Below are positions 23,640 through 36,800 of a stretch of 64,000 nt of DNA, in pieces. Origin of the DNA: Hepsetus odoe. Lineage: Eukaryota > Chordata > Actinopteri > Characiformes > Hepsetidae. Every line of letters begins with the position of its first letter. Position 1 is the stretch's first letter. The DNA lies in assembly GCA_017165825.1 (NCBI GenBank), contig CM029384.1:13789715-13853714 (forward strand), in the 5' to 3' direction. The translations under genes and the position numbers were made by a program. The notes under the pieces were generated by a model, which saw nothing but the letters and a program-made list of their open reading frames with translations, was not told where the DNA came from and ran no database searches.

Positions 23640-24900
23640 AACATCATGCTAAATGATAATATTAACACTAGCATAACTGTGGTAACCCATATTAATAGTT
23701 TATTACATGCTAAAAGTTCTGATCATTTTCCAGTCTTTACCAAGCAGAATCAGTATTATTGCAACAATATAAACACTAACTATTTCTATGAGCATCTCCC
23801 AAACTGCATATGGGCTGATGTCTTAACACAAAATGATGAAAGGCTCACTCTGATTTAAAGAGACTATTCCTAAAGCAATATTCAATTTCTGCTTCTCATA
23901 AAACATCCTCATACACCATTCAAGTTCTGGATCACTAAAGCTCACAACAAAGGAAACAGTTATGAGCTTTAGAAACATGAGCTTTAAAGGTACTCTTTAA
24001 CAAATCTCATCGCATTGATGCACAATGAATAACCTGCATTTCAAAACACACTACAGCACATGCTTTGTCAAGCAAAATAACAGCGTTATCATCACAAACA
24101 AAAACAAAAAACTCAGGATATCATAAAGATGCTAATAAATTTTGATCTGTAACTTCAGTAGAACTGACTGAGGTCATAAACAAGCTCAAGAACTCTGCTG
24201 CTGGTCTGGATGATTTCCATCGCATGTTGAAGAAATGTCTCCCATCGTTATCGAAACCATTACTTCACCTCATCAACCAGTCATTGCTTACTGGCATATT
24301 TCCTAATGAACTGAAATGGGCAAAAGTTCTCCCTATGTATATCTGATGACCCAGTAGTGCTTTCTAATAACAGAATGTTCTACATTCCTTGGAATTCTAA
24401 TTGATGACAAAATTGGTTGGAAAGCGCACTGAAGTATAATTTCAACTTTTAAAAAATAGTTGAAAGTATTGGGGTTAAAAGTAAAGTTTATCTCTCGATA
24501 TTAATTAACGAGCATTAAACATTAATTTATCCAGATCAATTTATATCTCTATATCTCTATAATTTATCCATATTTACTATAACATTATCTGGTCCAGAAC
24601 TTCCAAAGGTAACATCAGCTGTGCACATTTACTACAGATATATAATAACTTTGTTAGAATGGCCATTACAGCAAATTATAGTACAAGTTGACTTCCACTA
24701 GTTCAGAATTTAAAGATTGGTGTGAATGAAATGAATCACTTTCAGATATTTCAGCTTTACACTTTACTCACAACCTCTTAACTTGACAGCTTTATACCCA
24801 TCTTAGTACAACTTTTAGGTTCATCAATACTCGACAAATTCATCTAATAACCTCTGCACAGCTTTTTAGGAGCGGTCTTGTCGGTTTCAAAAAATCATGT
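23640..24900 (+). mobile_element. LINE relic: endonuclease and reverse transcriptase pieces
   Basis: The frame at 23646-23858 contains SSDHFPVF, the terminal SDH motif of an apurinic-type endonuclease. Around 24165-24345 the + strand encodes KLKNSAAGLDDF and later GIFPNELKWAKVLP, typical of the first RT blocks in non-LTR elements. Near 24385-24430 comes FLGILIDDKIGWKAH, a block found downstream of the RT catalytic site. The intervening region with the catalytic YADD box is deleted, and frameshifts and stops are frequent. The copy is dead. It may be the ORF2 part of the same LINE as 19741-20345. Confidence 0.75.
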
Positions 24901-24943
24901 TCAAAATTCATCACCTATCACTAAGTCTCATTTATAACATACA

Positions 24944-25494
24944 CAGTACTGTGCAAAAGTTTTAGGCAGGTGTGGAAAAAATGCTGCAAACAAAGAATGC
25001 TTTCAAAAATGGAAGTGTTAATCATTTATTTTCATCAATCAACAAAATGCAGTGAATGAACAAAAGAGAAATCTAAATCAAATCAATATTTGGTGTGACC
25101 ACCCTTTGCCTTCAAAACAGCATCAATTCTTCTAGGTACACTTGCACACAGTTTTTGAAGGAATTAGGCTGGTAGGTTGTTCCAAACATCTTGGAGAACT
25201 AACCACAGATCTTCTGTGGATGTAGGCTTCCTCACTTCCTTCTGTCTCTACATGTAATCCAGACACACTGGATGATGTTGAGATCAGGGCTCTCTGGGGG
25301 CCAGAAGAATTGATGCTGGTTTGAAGGCAAAAGGTAGTAACACCAAATATTGATTTGATTTAGATTTTTCTTTTGTTCACTCACTTTGCATTTTGTAAAT
25401 TGATAAAATAAACAATCACTATTTATAATTCTGAAAGCTTTCTTTGTTTACAGCATTTTTTCCACACCTGCCTAAAACTTGTGCACAGTACTGT
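24944..25494. mobile_element. Non-autonomous Tc1/mariner-like element with terminal inverted repeats
   Basis: The left end CAGTACTGTGCAAAAGTTTT continues with AGGCAGGTGTGGAAAAAATGC. The right end at about 25445-25494 is its complement with few changes. The inverted repeats are at least 50 bp. Internal text such as GATGTTGAGATCAGGGCTCT resembles the 5' part of Tc1-like transposase genes read in reverse, but no usable frame remains. It is about 550 bp and inserts directly downstream of the LINE relic. Confidence 0.8.
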
Positions 25495-26251
25495 ATATTG
25501 TGATATATTTATGCTTACTAATTGCTGTTATTTAGTAGATTTTTTTAGCTTCTTTTTAAATGGGAGGAAATGTATTTATCTGGACTTTTTAAAATAGTCT
25601 GCATATTTCTTTTGTCATATTTTAAATTGTGTAGTTACTGATTTTGTTTTCTCACTTGCCTATATTATGCAAACAAGTAAATTCATGTGTGCATCATGTG
25701 GGTATAGTGGCTTAGGGCTCAGTGGCCTGCTGTTTACTACACTTGCAGGAGGTCCCAGAATTTGGGCTCAACACATAACATTTCTTTCTTTATTCCCTCA
25801 TATCTCCCTACATATCTGAGATACTGTTCATGTACTTTTATCATCATTAGTAGACTATCCCCAGTCTTTAAGGCTTGTGGTCCAAGGCCCCCAGGCACTG
25901 TCCCCACCAGCAGTAAACCGCTGCTTACTTATGACAATAATTTTGCTGGTGTGATTATTGTCCACACAGACTCACACTCTGCTATCCAGATACACATTTA
26001 TACTTCCCAACATTAGTGGTTTTTCATTCTCAAGTGCAAATGCGTCCCTCATAGTAAATATTTAGCTGTCGGCAGAAAAAACTCCCATCACACCCAGAAA
26101 GCCATGAGTTGGTTGGCTGTTTGGGCACTGGTATGTCTGTAAGCCTCGACATGGCAAGGCAACTTGGAGCAGCTCTGTATGGTTGCAGCTGCTTGGAAAG
26201 CACTTCTTGGCATATTTCTGTGTCAATGTCCTCTTTCCCTCTCTGCCTCTC
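25495..26251. other. Unassigned intergenic DNA
   Basis: No exon, RNA gene or repeat family is recognised. Confidence 0.4.
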
Positions 26252-26254
26252 TCA

Positions 26255-26308
<54 letters not shown>
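26252..26308. repeat. (CT)n-(CA)n compound microsatellite
   Basis: A CT run passes directly into a CA run of about 38 bases. Open frames across it are artefacts. Confidence 0.96.
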
Positions 26309-26312
<4 letters not shown>

Positions 26313-27346
26313 TGTCTAACACACTCTCACGCATGCAAACACAGGCATGCACGCTGCCTGCATCCTACTAGTGTACTCTTTCTGATTGGTGCTTGTTGAG
26401 CAATTTTCCTTTATTTATTAATTTTCTGCCATCCAAGGAAGAGGATTCTTGTTGTTGCCTTTGAGTTTTTTCTTCTCCTGTTTTTTCATTGGCGGAAAAG
26501 GACGGGAAATGGCGGTGGACAGACAGGCTGACCCAGGGCTCAGGTGGCAGCTGTGTTACGACTTCTCTGCCAGGTCGTGGCTGATGGTATGACCACTCTT
26601 CCGCTCTCTCTTTCCATCCATTCCTTTCTCTTCCCTTCTCTCTATCCCTTGCTTACTCGTTCTGATTTGCTATCCCACAGTAGGTTATATGACAATCTTT
26701 GCGGTGTCAGATCATGTTTAGTTAAGGCTTTTACTATTGGTGAGGTAACCTGATTTACCTTGATGCAATTAAAGGCAAAACAAATAAAGTTGCTTGTTCT
26801 ACAGAGAAGTTATAAACAGGGAACAGGATTTTTATGGACCAAAAGAGTACTCATTTTCAGCGTTACTTTATCTTGCTAGGCCTCCCCAAAAATAGGCTTA
26901 TTAATTAAAGGATGCTTAATGGGTCACATACATCATAATTATAGTGCTGAATTATAATTACAATTATGGATTTTGTTTATAAATGGATGGGATAATAATT
27001 CATTTTTTAGATAAAATGGCTTTTAGAAAGTTGAGCCACAAATGCATCACACCTATTATATTTTTAGCACTCGCACTTGATTTTAAACATTCAGAACACT
27101 TTTTCATAATTTGACTGTGTAACACATGCGTTTTTGGGTGAGCTATTTCTTTTCAATTAAGCCTAATTAATTAGGGGAAGAGGTACATGGGACAGCCCTT
27201 AAACCCAGTTGACCCTTTAGATGGAGGATCTGAGAACAGGCTCTGTATGTAGGGTCTTATCAGGGGAGCTGACATGCTTCAAGCCCCCAGAGGCTGCTGA
27301 ACTACAGGCTATGTAGGGCAGCACAGACGCAGCCGTCCCTGTGTGC
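26309..27346. other. Unassigned intergenic DNA
   Basis: No splice-flanked exon is seen. AT-rich text near 26900-27170 has many TAATTA words of homeodomain type, which is not specific. Confidence 0.4.

Positions 27347-27385
<39 letters not shown>
27347..27385. repeat. (GT)n microsatellite
   Basis: A pure GT run of about 39 bases. Confidence 0.96.
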
Positions 27386-27386
<1 letters not shown>

Positions 27387-28227
27387 TGCTACCCAAAATT
27401 GGAGCCCTTTGAGGTTGGGTTTGAGGGAGGGAGGTGTGTGAGAGTTGGAATTTAATTCTGTAAGATGGAGAGATGTCAGAACAGGGTGCAAGTTGCTAGG
27501 GAAATGAATCACAGCTGAATTTAACGCTTTCCACTGGAGGGCCGCCCAGGCCTACTAATTGTCACAGTCTTAAGAAAGAAAACCTTGTATCTCTGAGAAC
27601 AGTAACTCTAAATGAGAATGAACATTCATTTAATTAGATTTTACTTAAAAATAATTTAGAATTCTATCTATTGCACAAAGGAAAGGAAAACGTTTGAAAT
27701 GAAAAATAAGGGTGGCTCAGTTATAGAATGCTATATGTGGAAACAGCCAGATCAAAGCTTGAGCGATACCAGTCAAGATGCAAATCTGATTGCAATAAGA
27801 AATGTTACTTGAGATTGAGCCTTTTTTTTGTCTCTGGTTGGCACTACTTCACATTCCTCTCAGTTTGACCTTATTTTCTTCTTCACCAGCATGAGTCCTT
27901 AAACTGCCTCCTTTCTTCTGTGCTCTCTAATCCTTCTCTGACCTGAAAGTCACCCATGCCACCTTAACACTGCCCTCACTGTTCACAGGCTACTGCTTCC
28001 CTTCACCTGCCCTGCCTTCTCTCTGTCCATCTATCCATCCAGTTGTCAATCCTTCCCCAGGCCCACTGCCTCTTTCTGCCCACTGCCTCTTTCTCTCTCT
28101 CTCTTTCTCTTCCATGCTCTCTATCTTGCTCTTTCTTTGCACAGATGCCTGGCTTGGCCTGCAACAGCTGTCCCGCCATGTGCTGCTACCAAGTGTTGCC
28201 GTGGCATTAGGGAAAGGGAGGGGGCTG

Positions 28228-28251
28228 GCTCATGAATATTCATATTCATTT
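28228..28251. promoter_or_regulatory. Palindromic POU-type site cluster
   Basis: ATGAATATTCAT is a perfect 12-bp palindrome followed immediately by ATTCATTTG, giving overlapping ATTCAT half-sites like those bound by POU-domain dimers. Pyrimidine-rich and G-rich blocks flank it. This is a motif match only. Confidence 0.3.
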
Positions 28252-29515
28252 GGACCCAGTCTACCAAACAGAGCCTGGAACTGCCAAGGAAGCCCCTCCC
28301 CTTGACAAAGTGAAGAGGTGGGGGGATATGGTGGAGGAGAAAAAGCAGGAGAGAGAGACAGAGCGAGAGAGAGATGGACAGGCGAGAGTAGAGGGAGCAG
28401 AGCAGATTCTATGGCCCGATTCCACCAAACAAGACTCTCATCTTCGAGGTGTGAAAGAGCGCAGGAAACTGAGAGGGAGAGAAAGACTGTCTCAAAGCCA
28501 AGAGAAAAAGACAGAATGATGGTACCATAAAGTGTCATGATTATTCCAGAGCAAAGAGATTTGGAAGATCATCAAAGAGACATGAAATGTCTGAATCGGA
28601 ACCAACGTCTTCATTCACTGAGACAGCTTTGGACTAATTCAATTTATGGTTCTCACATTTAACTGACATAAAAATGGTCCGTCAATGAGCAGGGCTTGAG
28701 GCACAGATTAGATGCTGGAAAAGTGCTCATTCACACATGAGGAAGTGGATGCAAATGCATGGATGTAATAGCTCAGACTGTTGTGGTAGAGATGGAGGCA
28801 TTAGAGAGTTGGAGAAGAGCTAAGCAGTGATTTTATGAAGAAACAAATACATGAGAAGATGTTGAGAAGAATAGTGTTCATGAAATATAAAGTGAGGAGG
28901 AAAACAAAGAAAAAGAGTGTAAGGATAACAAAGATGAGTAGGCATAAGGGGAGTTATAGAGTAGGCTGCTAGCCAAGAAAGGTAGTCTTCTGCTAAATAA
29001 TGGGAGTTGATGGATAGTGAAGGTGGAGGGAGGGAGAGAGTGATGGAGAGAAATAATATATGAAAATAACTGAATGAATATGGGAGTTAAAATAAAGCAG
29101 TGAAAGCATATAAAGAGATCAAAATTATAATGAGATAGACGCTCTTAAAATCTAAATTCCAAAATGATTCCTCACTTGGAATTCCTGAAAAAAAATGTAT
29201 AGACACAGAGCATTTAAACTTTTAAGGCTCTCCAGACTTAAACACATCCCATTTACAAAAATGTTTCTTCAGAGAACCTTACATTGGAAGGTTCTTTAAG
29301 GAAGCAAAATGGGTTATTTTCCAAATTAAACTTTGGCTATACTTTGGTTGTTTTCCAAATTCCAAATGCTTTTGTTTTAAAACAGTGATTGATTGTGGGT
29401 GGGTGAGTTAATATAACGATTACAGAAACAAATAGATACTTGATGAGGACAGCTAGATGGACGAGAAGTGCAAACTAGTAGAGTGTTAACAGAATAGGTA
29501 GGTTTTAAGATTTTG

Positions 29516-29551
29516 GTTGGATGGATGGATGGATGGGTGGATGGATGGATG
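29516..29551. repeat. (GGAT)n microsatellite
   Basis: A GGAT tetranucleotide array with one GGGT interruption. Confidence 0.93.
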
Positions 29552-29843
29552 AAGAGAGAAGGGTAGAGAGACATAACAGATGAGGATGGCTGCAGTTTGG
29601 GGGAGCGGTGGATCTGACAGGCCAGTCTCTGGTCTCTGGTGTGTCCTCTCTCCTCTTTCATGGGGAGCCAGAAAAGCAGATTACAGCGGGCCTTCTCTCT
29701 CTCGCTCTTACTCAGTCTCTCTCACTCTTTCTCTCTCTCCAGGGGAGGACAACCCCAACTCCCCCAGATACTGCAGCCTTTAAAGCCTCAGACCCGCCTG
29801 GATCCAGCCCAGACCTTGCACTGCAATAGCAACATCACACAAA

Positions 29844-29846
<3 letters not shown>

Positions 29847-29891
<45 letters not shown>
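29847..29891. repeat. (CA)n microsatellite
   Basis: A CA run of about 45 bases. Confidence 0.96.
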
Positions 29892-29893
<2 letters not shown>

Positions 29894-30469
29894 GCAACCC
29901 AGCATTTTTAATCACCACTTCAGACATTTGATACATAATTTCATAGTTTCTTCATCTCATATGTATCAAAAGTCCTACTCAAGGCTTGCATTTCATCAGG
30001 CAAATGTAGTTTTGATAGCTTTTCTGTTTTGTTCCTTAACAAATGTAGGAATGATTCTCATAAAACCAAATCAAGTTTGAAACAATACCTTCAAGAAACT
30101 ATCTATGTAGTACACAAGCTACCTGGGGCTGTTGCATGTGCAAGTGTTGAACTCCGCAAAGTGGAAGAGCAGGGATGGATGCTGCCTGTTGTGTGAATCA
30201 TGACAGAAAGAAATATTTGCTTTTAACTATGCATGCATGTTGAATGCTGTAATACATAAGCTATGCACATCCTCAGAAATAAATGTGATGCACCCAGAAA
30301 ATGCAACACGAACCTAAACACTGAATGCAGTGTACAGTGTAATTTGTCAGCATCAGACTAAACAAACTGACAACAGATACTTCTGCCATCTTTTTCTGTC
30401 TCATTGTGCTAAATCATAAATAGTCAAAGAAAACGTTATTGTGCCTACAGTGGATGGCTTGAGTCAAGC

Positions 30470-31340
30470 AGTAGCGTGTAATCCTGTCCATCCTCGTCAC
30501 ACCCAACGAAAATCTTAGCATTTAACTCTGACAACTCCAGCTCCACCTCCTGTCTTTTGTCAGCGCCACTGTCGCCACAGCACCAACCCATATAGCATAG
30601 CCTTTCTCACTTCTGTCCAGTAAACCTTTCATTTCACTCTTATTGGTACCCATCTGTCACTCCTGCCCTTTGTCTCCACCCATTCCAACCTGCCTGAACT
30701 CTCTTCGTCACTTCTTTTCAACACTATTCTTGTCATTGTGAAACACAACACAACAATCTGTGCATTTAACCCATAAACACAAACACGTGCAGCAGGGGGC
30801 AGATATTGAAAGTGCCCAGGGAGCAGTGACAGGGATGGTACCTTGCTCAAGGGTAACTCAGGGCAACCTACTGGTCTGGGATTCGAACTCATGACCTACT
30901 GATCCTGGGGCAAACTCACTAACCACTAGGCCACCGCTGCTTTTCACCACGTCCACAAAGTCACAAAGCAACGCCTTCTGCCCTTCTCCATCAACAGGCT
31001 CAGGGCAATCATTGCATCTGAAGTGCTTTTTCTTGGCATTAAACCATACTGCTGCCCGTCTTTTTTTATCACCTTTCTTAACCTAGCTTCCTTGACTTTC
31101 TCCCATAACTTCATGCTGTGGCTGATCAACTTTATCCCTAGTTACTACTGTCATCCAGTCTTCTCTCTCTTGTTTTCTTCATCAGCCCCTTGAAGTACTC
31201 CTTCCATCAGCTCAATATGCTCTGCTCATTTGCGAGTATGTTTCCATTTCTATCCTTTATTACACTGACCTGATGCCCATCTTTCCTAGTGCCTTCTCTC
31301 TGTCTAGCTGTGGGGCTAAGCACTGATTCAGTCATTTAGG
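30470..31340 (-). mobile_element. RTE-like LINE relic split by a SINE
   Basis: The minus-strand frame at 30944-31129 encodes ISHSMKLWEKV, ARLRK and QQYGLMPRKSTSDA, the RT block normally written NQFGFMPGRSTTDA in RTE-type LINEs. Upstream text near 31130-31340 fits the linker (WKEYFKGLM-like). The minus strand of 30480-30714 fits the segment downstream of RT (YGLVLWRQWR-like and FSLGVTRMDR-like in shifted frames). The catalytic YADD block is missing where the SINE at 30725-30940 sits. Frameshifts and stops show it is inactive. Confidence 0.72.
30725..30940 (-). mobile_element. tRNA-derived SINE (family C), copy 2, nested in LINE
   Basis: It shares with 22727-22929 the ATTCTTGTCATTGTGA tail, the GCAGGGGGCAG and AGGGAGCAGTGAC(A/G)GGGA blocks, and a tRNA-like head with box A complement CCACTAGGCCA and box B complement GGATTCGAACT. 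A 10-bp duplication, TTTTCAACAC (30715-30724) and TTTTCACCAC (30941-30950), brackets it. It therefore inserted into an already present LINE relic. Confidence 0.85.
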
Positions 31341-31611
31341 TTATAATGTCTTTTAGAAATAGTTCAGTTAACAATGCTAATGTTTCATCAATCAAGGAAC
31401 GCCAATTAGCACTGGTAATTGTGCTAACGGGTGACTACTAACTTCCATTCATTGTTATATATATATCTTTGGTCAAACTATTACTTTGAAGGCTGAACAA
31501 TATGTGGATGGAGAATGTGATAGTCTGGGGATCTTCCTCCACTTTTTTGCACTATATGTGCTGGACAACGCTCCACCCATGACCCTAGTTAGAATAAGTG
31601 TTTGAGCTAAA

Positions 31612-31699
31612 TGAATGGATGGATGGATGGAAGGATGGAAGGATGGATGGATGAATGGATGGATGGATGGATGGATGGATGGATGCATGGATGGACGGA
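31612..31699. repeat. (GGAT)n microsatellite
   Basis: An array of GGATGGAT with GAAGG and GCATGG interruptions, about 88 bases. A shorter complementary CCAT array occurs near 31762-31788. Confidence 0.95.
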
Positions 31700-31805
31700 T
31701 AATCTGTAACATTAAGCTTCTTCCTGCTAACACTTTTTCTCTCTCATGCATGCCATTTTCTGTCCATCCATCCATCTCTCCATCCATACCCCTCTCTGTC
31801 TCTCT

Positions 31806-31819
31806 CTCACACACACAGA

Positions 31820-31869
<50 letters not shown>

Positions 31870-31915
31870 CACACACACACACACACACACATACACACAC
31901 ACGCACACACACACT
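31806..31915. repeat. (CA)n microsatellite
   Basis: About 110 bases of interrupted CA repeat with CATACACG variants. Long Cys-Val or Thr-His frames here are artefacts. Confidence 0.96.
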
Positions 31916-31949
31916 CTTAATCAGACCCTCCTTGCTGCTGGTAGATAAG

Positions 31950-33231
31950 CTGAGTGCTCGCAGGCCTCCCCTCTGGAGACCACTCTCCTGCAGCAGTGCT
32001 GTGCGAGGCCCTGATAAGGTGGGCTGGTCCGCTCTCTCTACTCCAATCCCGACGGAGCGGCGCTCTGAGCAACCAATCACAGTACTCCCCGCCGTTTGTT
32101 CAACTCACCTCGCCGCTACCGCTCTACCTGCCGTGGCTGAGGGGCTTATGTCTTTGTTAGTCCTTTCTGGTCATAGATCTCTTTCTCCATGCTACACACC
32201 AGCTAAACCTCCAGTTACCTTATAGCCAGTGACCATGTCCGACACTACTAGGCCTGCTAACGCCACTCACAGAAGGCCAGGTGTGTACCAGGACCCCCTC
32301 TCCAATAAAACCACTGCAAGAAAAGCAAATCATTAAAGGAGGGCTTAAACGTAGGAAAAAATAATTAAATAAATTTAAAAAACAGATGCTTCGTCTTATC
32401 GGACTAAGTCTGATTAGGCTATGTTTCTTTCAGTGTGCTTTCAAAGACCCACCCGTGTGTTCAGTGCCAAACCAACTTAAGCCTATAGTCCCCGGGGAAT
32501 CTGAATTGTAGGCTATAGCCTACCTTTAACATGAAAGCCACTTTGAAAAAAAATTCAATTAGGCCCGACTTTCCGAGTTAAAACGACAAGAGTTTTCCGT
32601 TCACTCTGACCTACGATGTCTGTGTTTTTTCTCTTCTAGACTAATCCATCACCCATGGAAGGTAAAAGCTTTAAGATGAACTCAAAGGCTCATTTCAGGT
32701 CTCCAGTGTTCGGGAAAAGTTAAGGGCTTCGTGACTGGAGTACTGGACTCCTCTGTGTTCCTGGCCGAGTCGTCGCTCGGCAGAGTCCTGCTTTCACGCT
32801 CCTCTTTTCCAGCTCAGCGCTGCTTAGAGAAGAGCCGCTGAACTAAACTCGGGCCAGACCGGGCGGTTAGAGCCAAGAAAGCCAGCAGGCCTGTGCATTC
32901 AGGACGGACTGCACGAACAAGGCCCTCCGTGAAAAGACTACAAGGCCTGAACTGAAACACCCCTCATGCTCGATTTGAGGGGGGAAAAATCCTCTTGGGC
33001 TTAAATCTCGAATACTAAACACAAGAATTAACGTCTCTCTGTGACACTGGCGGCTTTGTAAAGCAACTCTGTCTCAGAGCAAAAGGCCATATCCGTGTTT
33101 TTTTACACAGTAAACCCGCCTATGGTGCTTAGCTTAGCATAAGCGCAGGTATATTCATACTGCGCTCTGATTGGTGGACGAGGTTCCCGTGCTAGGCTGT
33201 CAATTATAGCTACTTTCCCAAAACAAAACAA

Positions 33232-33302
<71 letters not shown>

Positions 33303-33800
33303 ATTTATTTAACAGCTAACTGTGGCAATATTTAACAGCAAATTGTGGCAATATAGCCGGTGCCTCGCTTGATGGATGCGGTTTTGGAGCAGCTGTGTTT
33401 GAAACCGTCCACAAAATGACGTCAAGAAGCGAGAATACGTGAAAAAGTTAGGCGGAAACAAGTCCAAAGCGGTTTGACAGAAGATTTTCGGGCCAGGAGA
33501 GTTCTGAAACAGACTAGGTTTGAATATTCAACACAAAGTACAGGCGCTTGTGCTGGTCAGACGCAGCAGGCCTCACCCTCCCTGACAGGAAAGTAAAGGG
33601 CCGTTTAGAGCAGAGCTGACCCTGGCGATCACAGCGACACTGACTCAGACACTCACTGGGGTTTGAGTCGAGGGTTAAAGATGAATAAAGCGAGGATACA
33701 TGCTAATTAAAATCGTAATAAACATATAATTGTTCTTCACGCGCATTTGTCCTTTCAAATGCTGCGGTAACCAAGGCCGTATCCATGGAGTCAACAATGG
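31950..33800. promoter_or_regulatory. CpG-bearing stretch with CCAAT boxes and a CRE
   Basis: CpG frequency rises compared with flanking DNA, especially at 32040-32130 and 32740-32960. CCAAT or ATTGG words occur near 32043, 32073 and 33166, and a perfect palindromic CRE, TGACGTCA, lies at 33417-33424. The stretch is interrupted by an AT repeat. It may be a weak promoter or enhancer upstream of nfix. No exon can be shown. Confidence 0.35.
33234..33294. repeat. (AT)n microsatellite
   Basis: An uninterrupted AT run of about 60 bases, ending in GTGTGTG. Confidence 0.97.
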
Positions 33801-36800
33801 GGGACCAAATCTGCCACCGATACTGGAACACATTGTGGGGGACAAAGTGAGCCTCTCATTTTTGCCCCCATATATTTTATAGTATTATTATAATTACGGC
33901 ATTGTTTGTAACCATCCAAACGTTAATATTTCAACATTATAGCTTCTAAAAGTTTTCAAATGTTAAAATGGGCCAGGAGGGGAACGCGAGCCTCGGCGCT
34001 GAGAAGAATGATGCAAGGCGAGTGTAATTGTGCGGATTAATATTTGAAATCCCACTAAAAGTGTCCGTAGATTCACACGCGTGCACGCTGGCACAGCACA
34101 CGTTATGGTATGTTCTGAAAAACAAACAAACAAAAAAACAATATACAGAAATGGACCCATTCTCCACACTGGCACTGTAGGCTGGACGCTCCTGGGTTTA
34201 ACCTACAGGTAGATTTCCTCAGAGTAAAAACTAATCTTCACTCACTGCATCACTAAAAGCCTGTCTCTGGGTTCCCATCACTCTAAACTTTTTTTCCCCC
34301 TCGAAATCTGACACTGATCCTTTGTGTTAATGTCTTATTTTGGGGCTACAGACTCCTTATAAGTCTCACCGTTTAAGCGAAATTATTTTCACATATAGAA
34401 CTTCCCACTAAATTAATCAAACCATTTCGATGAATAATATTTGTATCTTGTTTTATTATATTATCTAATGCTCACTCGAGCTGCCAGAGGACGCGTATAT
34501 TGTAAATGTTCTTTTCTTTTTGAGATGCCACACAGCAAAATACAGCAAAACAGGGGAGCTTAGACTTTATAATTAAAAAATGGGAAAAAAAATAAATCAA
34601 CAAAAAGCAAAACAAAAATAAGTCAGTAAATAAATAAAGTCTTATAGATTTTTGTTTTTGTCAAAAAATGAAATACATTTATGAGTTATAATCCTAAAAC
34701 ATTTTTATGGTTGTTTTTTGTAATTCTTAGGTGTATAATATAAACTATTTTTTTCTTTCTTTGGTTTAAAGACAGTTACTCTGTATTTATTACAAGCTAA
34801 GCTAAAACAATGACTGGTCCCACTTGTAATATGTGGAAAACCTGTAATGTTAGAATTTACAATTTTATTTTACAAAGGTACACATTTCATAGACAAGAGC
34901 CATGTCAAACATGTTTAAAGCAGGGAGTAGTCATATTGTCTGATATGTCAAAAGCAAAGGTAAACTCAAATATCTTTCACTTCATTTCATTTTTCATATT
35001 ATTTTATTTACATTTTTAAAATGAAAATTCTATCTTCTTGCTAAAAGAAAAAATAAGAGTGAAAGCAAAACGTTCAATCAAACCCTCTGGAAATGTTTAT
35101 CTATACATTTTTGTTTTAATTCTATTTGAAGCCTCAAGAAAACACACACACACTTAGACAAAAAAATAAATAAATGGAATAAATATTTTAAGGTGGCAGC
35201 CACAGGTCCCTCACCTGCTTAAGCAGCCGTTCCTCCACCATCTCCTCCACCTCACACGTCTTCATTTCAATTGAATATTTAAAAAAACAGGCCTGGATTA
35301 TTTTCCACAAAAATGAATTGTTCAAAAAGAAGCAGAAAACATTTTTTGATAGATTATTAATGTCATTGGCCACATTTCTCATATGTAGAAATATTCACAA
35401 AATCTGTGGCTATAGTAGGGTTTTGTTTTTTTATGTACAAATTAAATAATAATATTCCATCCTCTATAATGATAATTATTATTATATAACAGTATGATTG
35501 TTATATAATAAATAAGGAATAAATATCGAATATAATAAATGATATAATAACAATGTCATTATTGTTGTTATTATTATTATTTCAGTTATTATTATTACAA
35601 AGGGGAGAATGTCAAAGTTAAGATAAAGATATTATATACTGATGTATTTTTATTTTGTTGTGTTCACGCAGATTGGGGGATCTGAATGCCGTTCAGTTAA
35701 AACACGTGGGTGAACGTGGTCTTTTAAGTTTGACCAAAGCGGATATAATGTGCACAGTGTCTCTATTGGGCGGATAATCATTCAGAACAATATCAAAGGA
35801 AAAAAATAATAACATCATAAAAACATCCCCCCTTCGTCCCGCATCCTCTGCATGCTTTGTGATTTTAGTCTGTTTAATCCAGAATGAGAGTTTGGCATTT
35901 TCTAACCCTGGTAATGCTTTTTGCCAGGTATCCAGAGTGTCCTTTGCAATTTTAATACAAAAAAAACTTCACATTTCTCTAGTCTTTGGTCAAGATTTTG
36001 CCCAAAATAAATGTCTAATCTAATGAACTAACAAACAGAAAAAACAGCTGCTAATTTAGAGGTTTTGACAATAATGATTAAATTAATAAATAATAATAAA
36101 CTAAGTATTAGGACGTCCAAGATGTATCTTCTTTTAAAACATTAAATGTATGTATTCACAGATCTGAATGTATATTTCTGATTTCAGTATTGACAGTGTG
36201 CTGTTAAGCCATTTTAATGATCGCCACGGTGTCTAATATTTTTAGCAGCGCTCGCAGTCTGTTCTCTCCGTTTTACAGACCCGTTTGATTGGGCTAATCT
36301 GGGTTTAAACCCAGTCCAGCAGTGGCTGGTCAGCACCAAGCTCTCATGAACCTCCAGCTCATGGAGAGAAAGAACAGATCTAGAAAATCTAATAATTTGC
36401 TCCACTAAAGACCAAAGTAGAGCATTTGTGAGCATTTTAAAGCCCATCTCTAGTGACTCTTACTGGAGCAGATTCTGGACCAGTACTTCTTCTCAACAAC
36501 TCACTACACTTTACTGCAAACCACCTGCATCCTCAACCTGTCCGCTCTTTGGGAGCCACACTCTAAAAAATACTTAAAAGGCAGTCACGTGGTTGCTGGC
36601 CCTCTTCAGCATTAACCCTGACCTTCAACCACCGAAACACACAGCCGTGTGACCCCGGCACCATGTAGTGGGTCTGCAAGGACTTGCCGAGCACCAAAAG
36701 TGACGATAAGTCAAATCGTTCCAGACCTGCTCGGTCTCTCGCTGTAGTTCTCACCGGTGGAGCCCACCGGGATGTCCTGCACGGGATAGGAGCCCACGCG

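Noticed and set aside
31473..32225. Frames of 100-159 codons through CA and GGAT repeats
   Set aside because: Cys-Val, Thr-His and Met-Asp-Gly repeats come from microsatellites.
32639..32660. 22-nt candidate exon with ATG (CACCCATGGAAG) between TTTCTCTTCTAG and GTAAAA
   Set aside because: It ends in phase 1, so it cannot join nfix exon 2 in frame. No partner exon was found.
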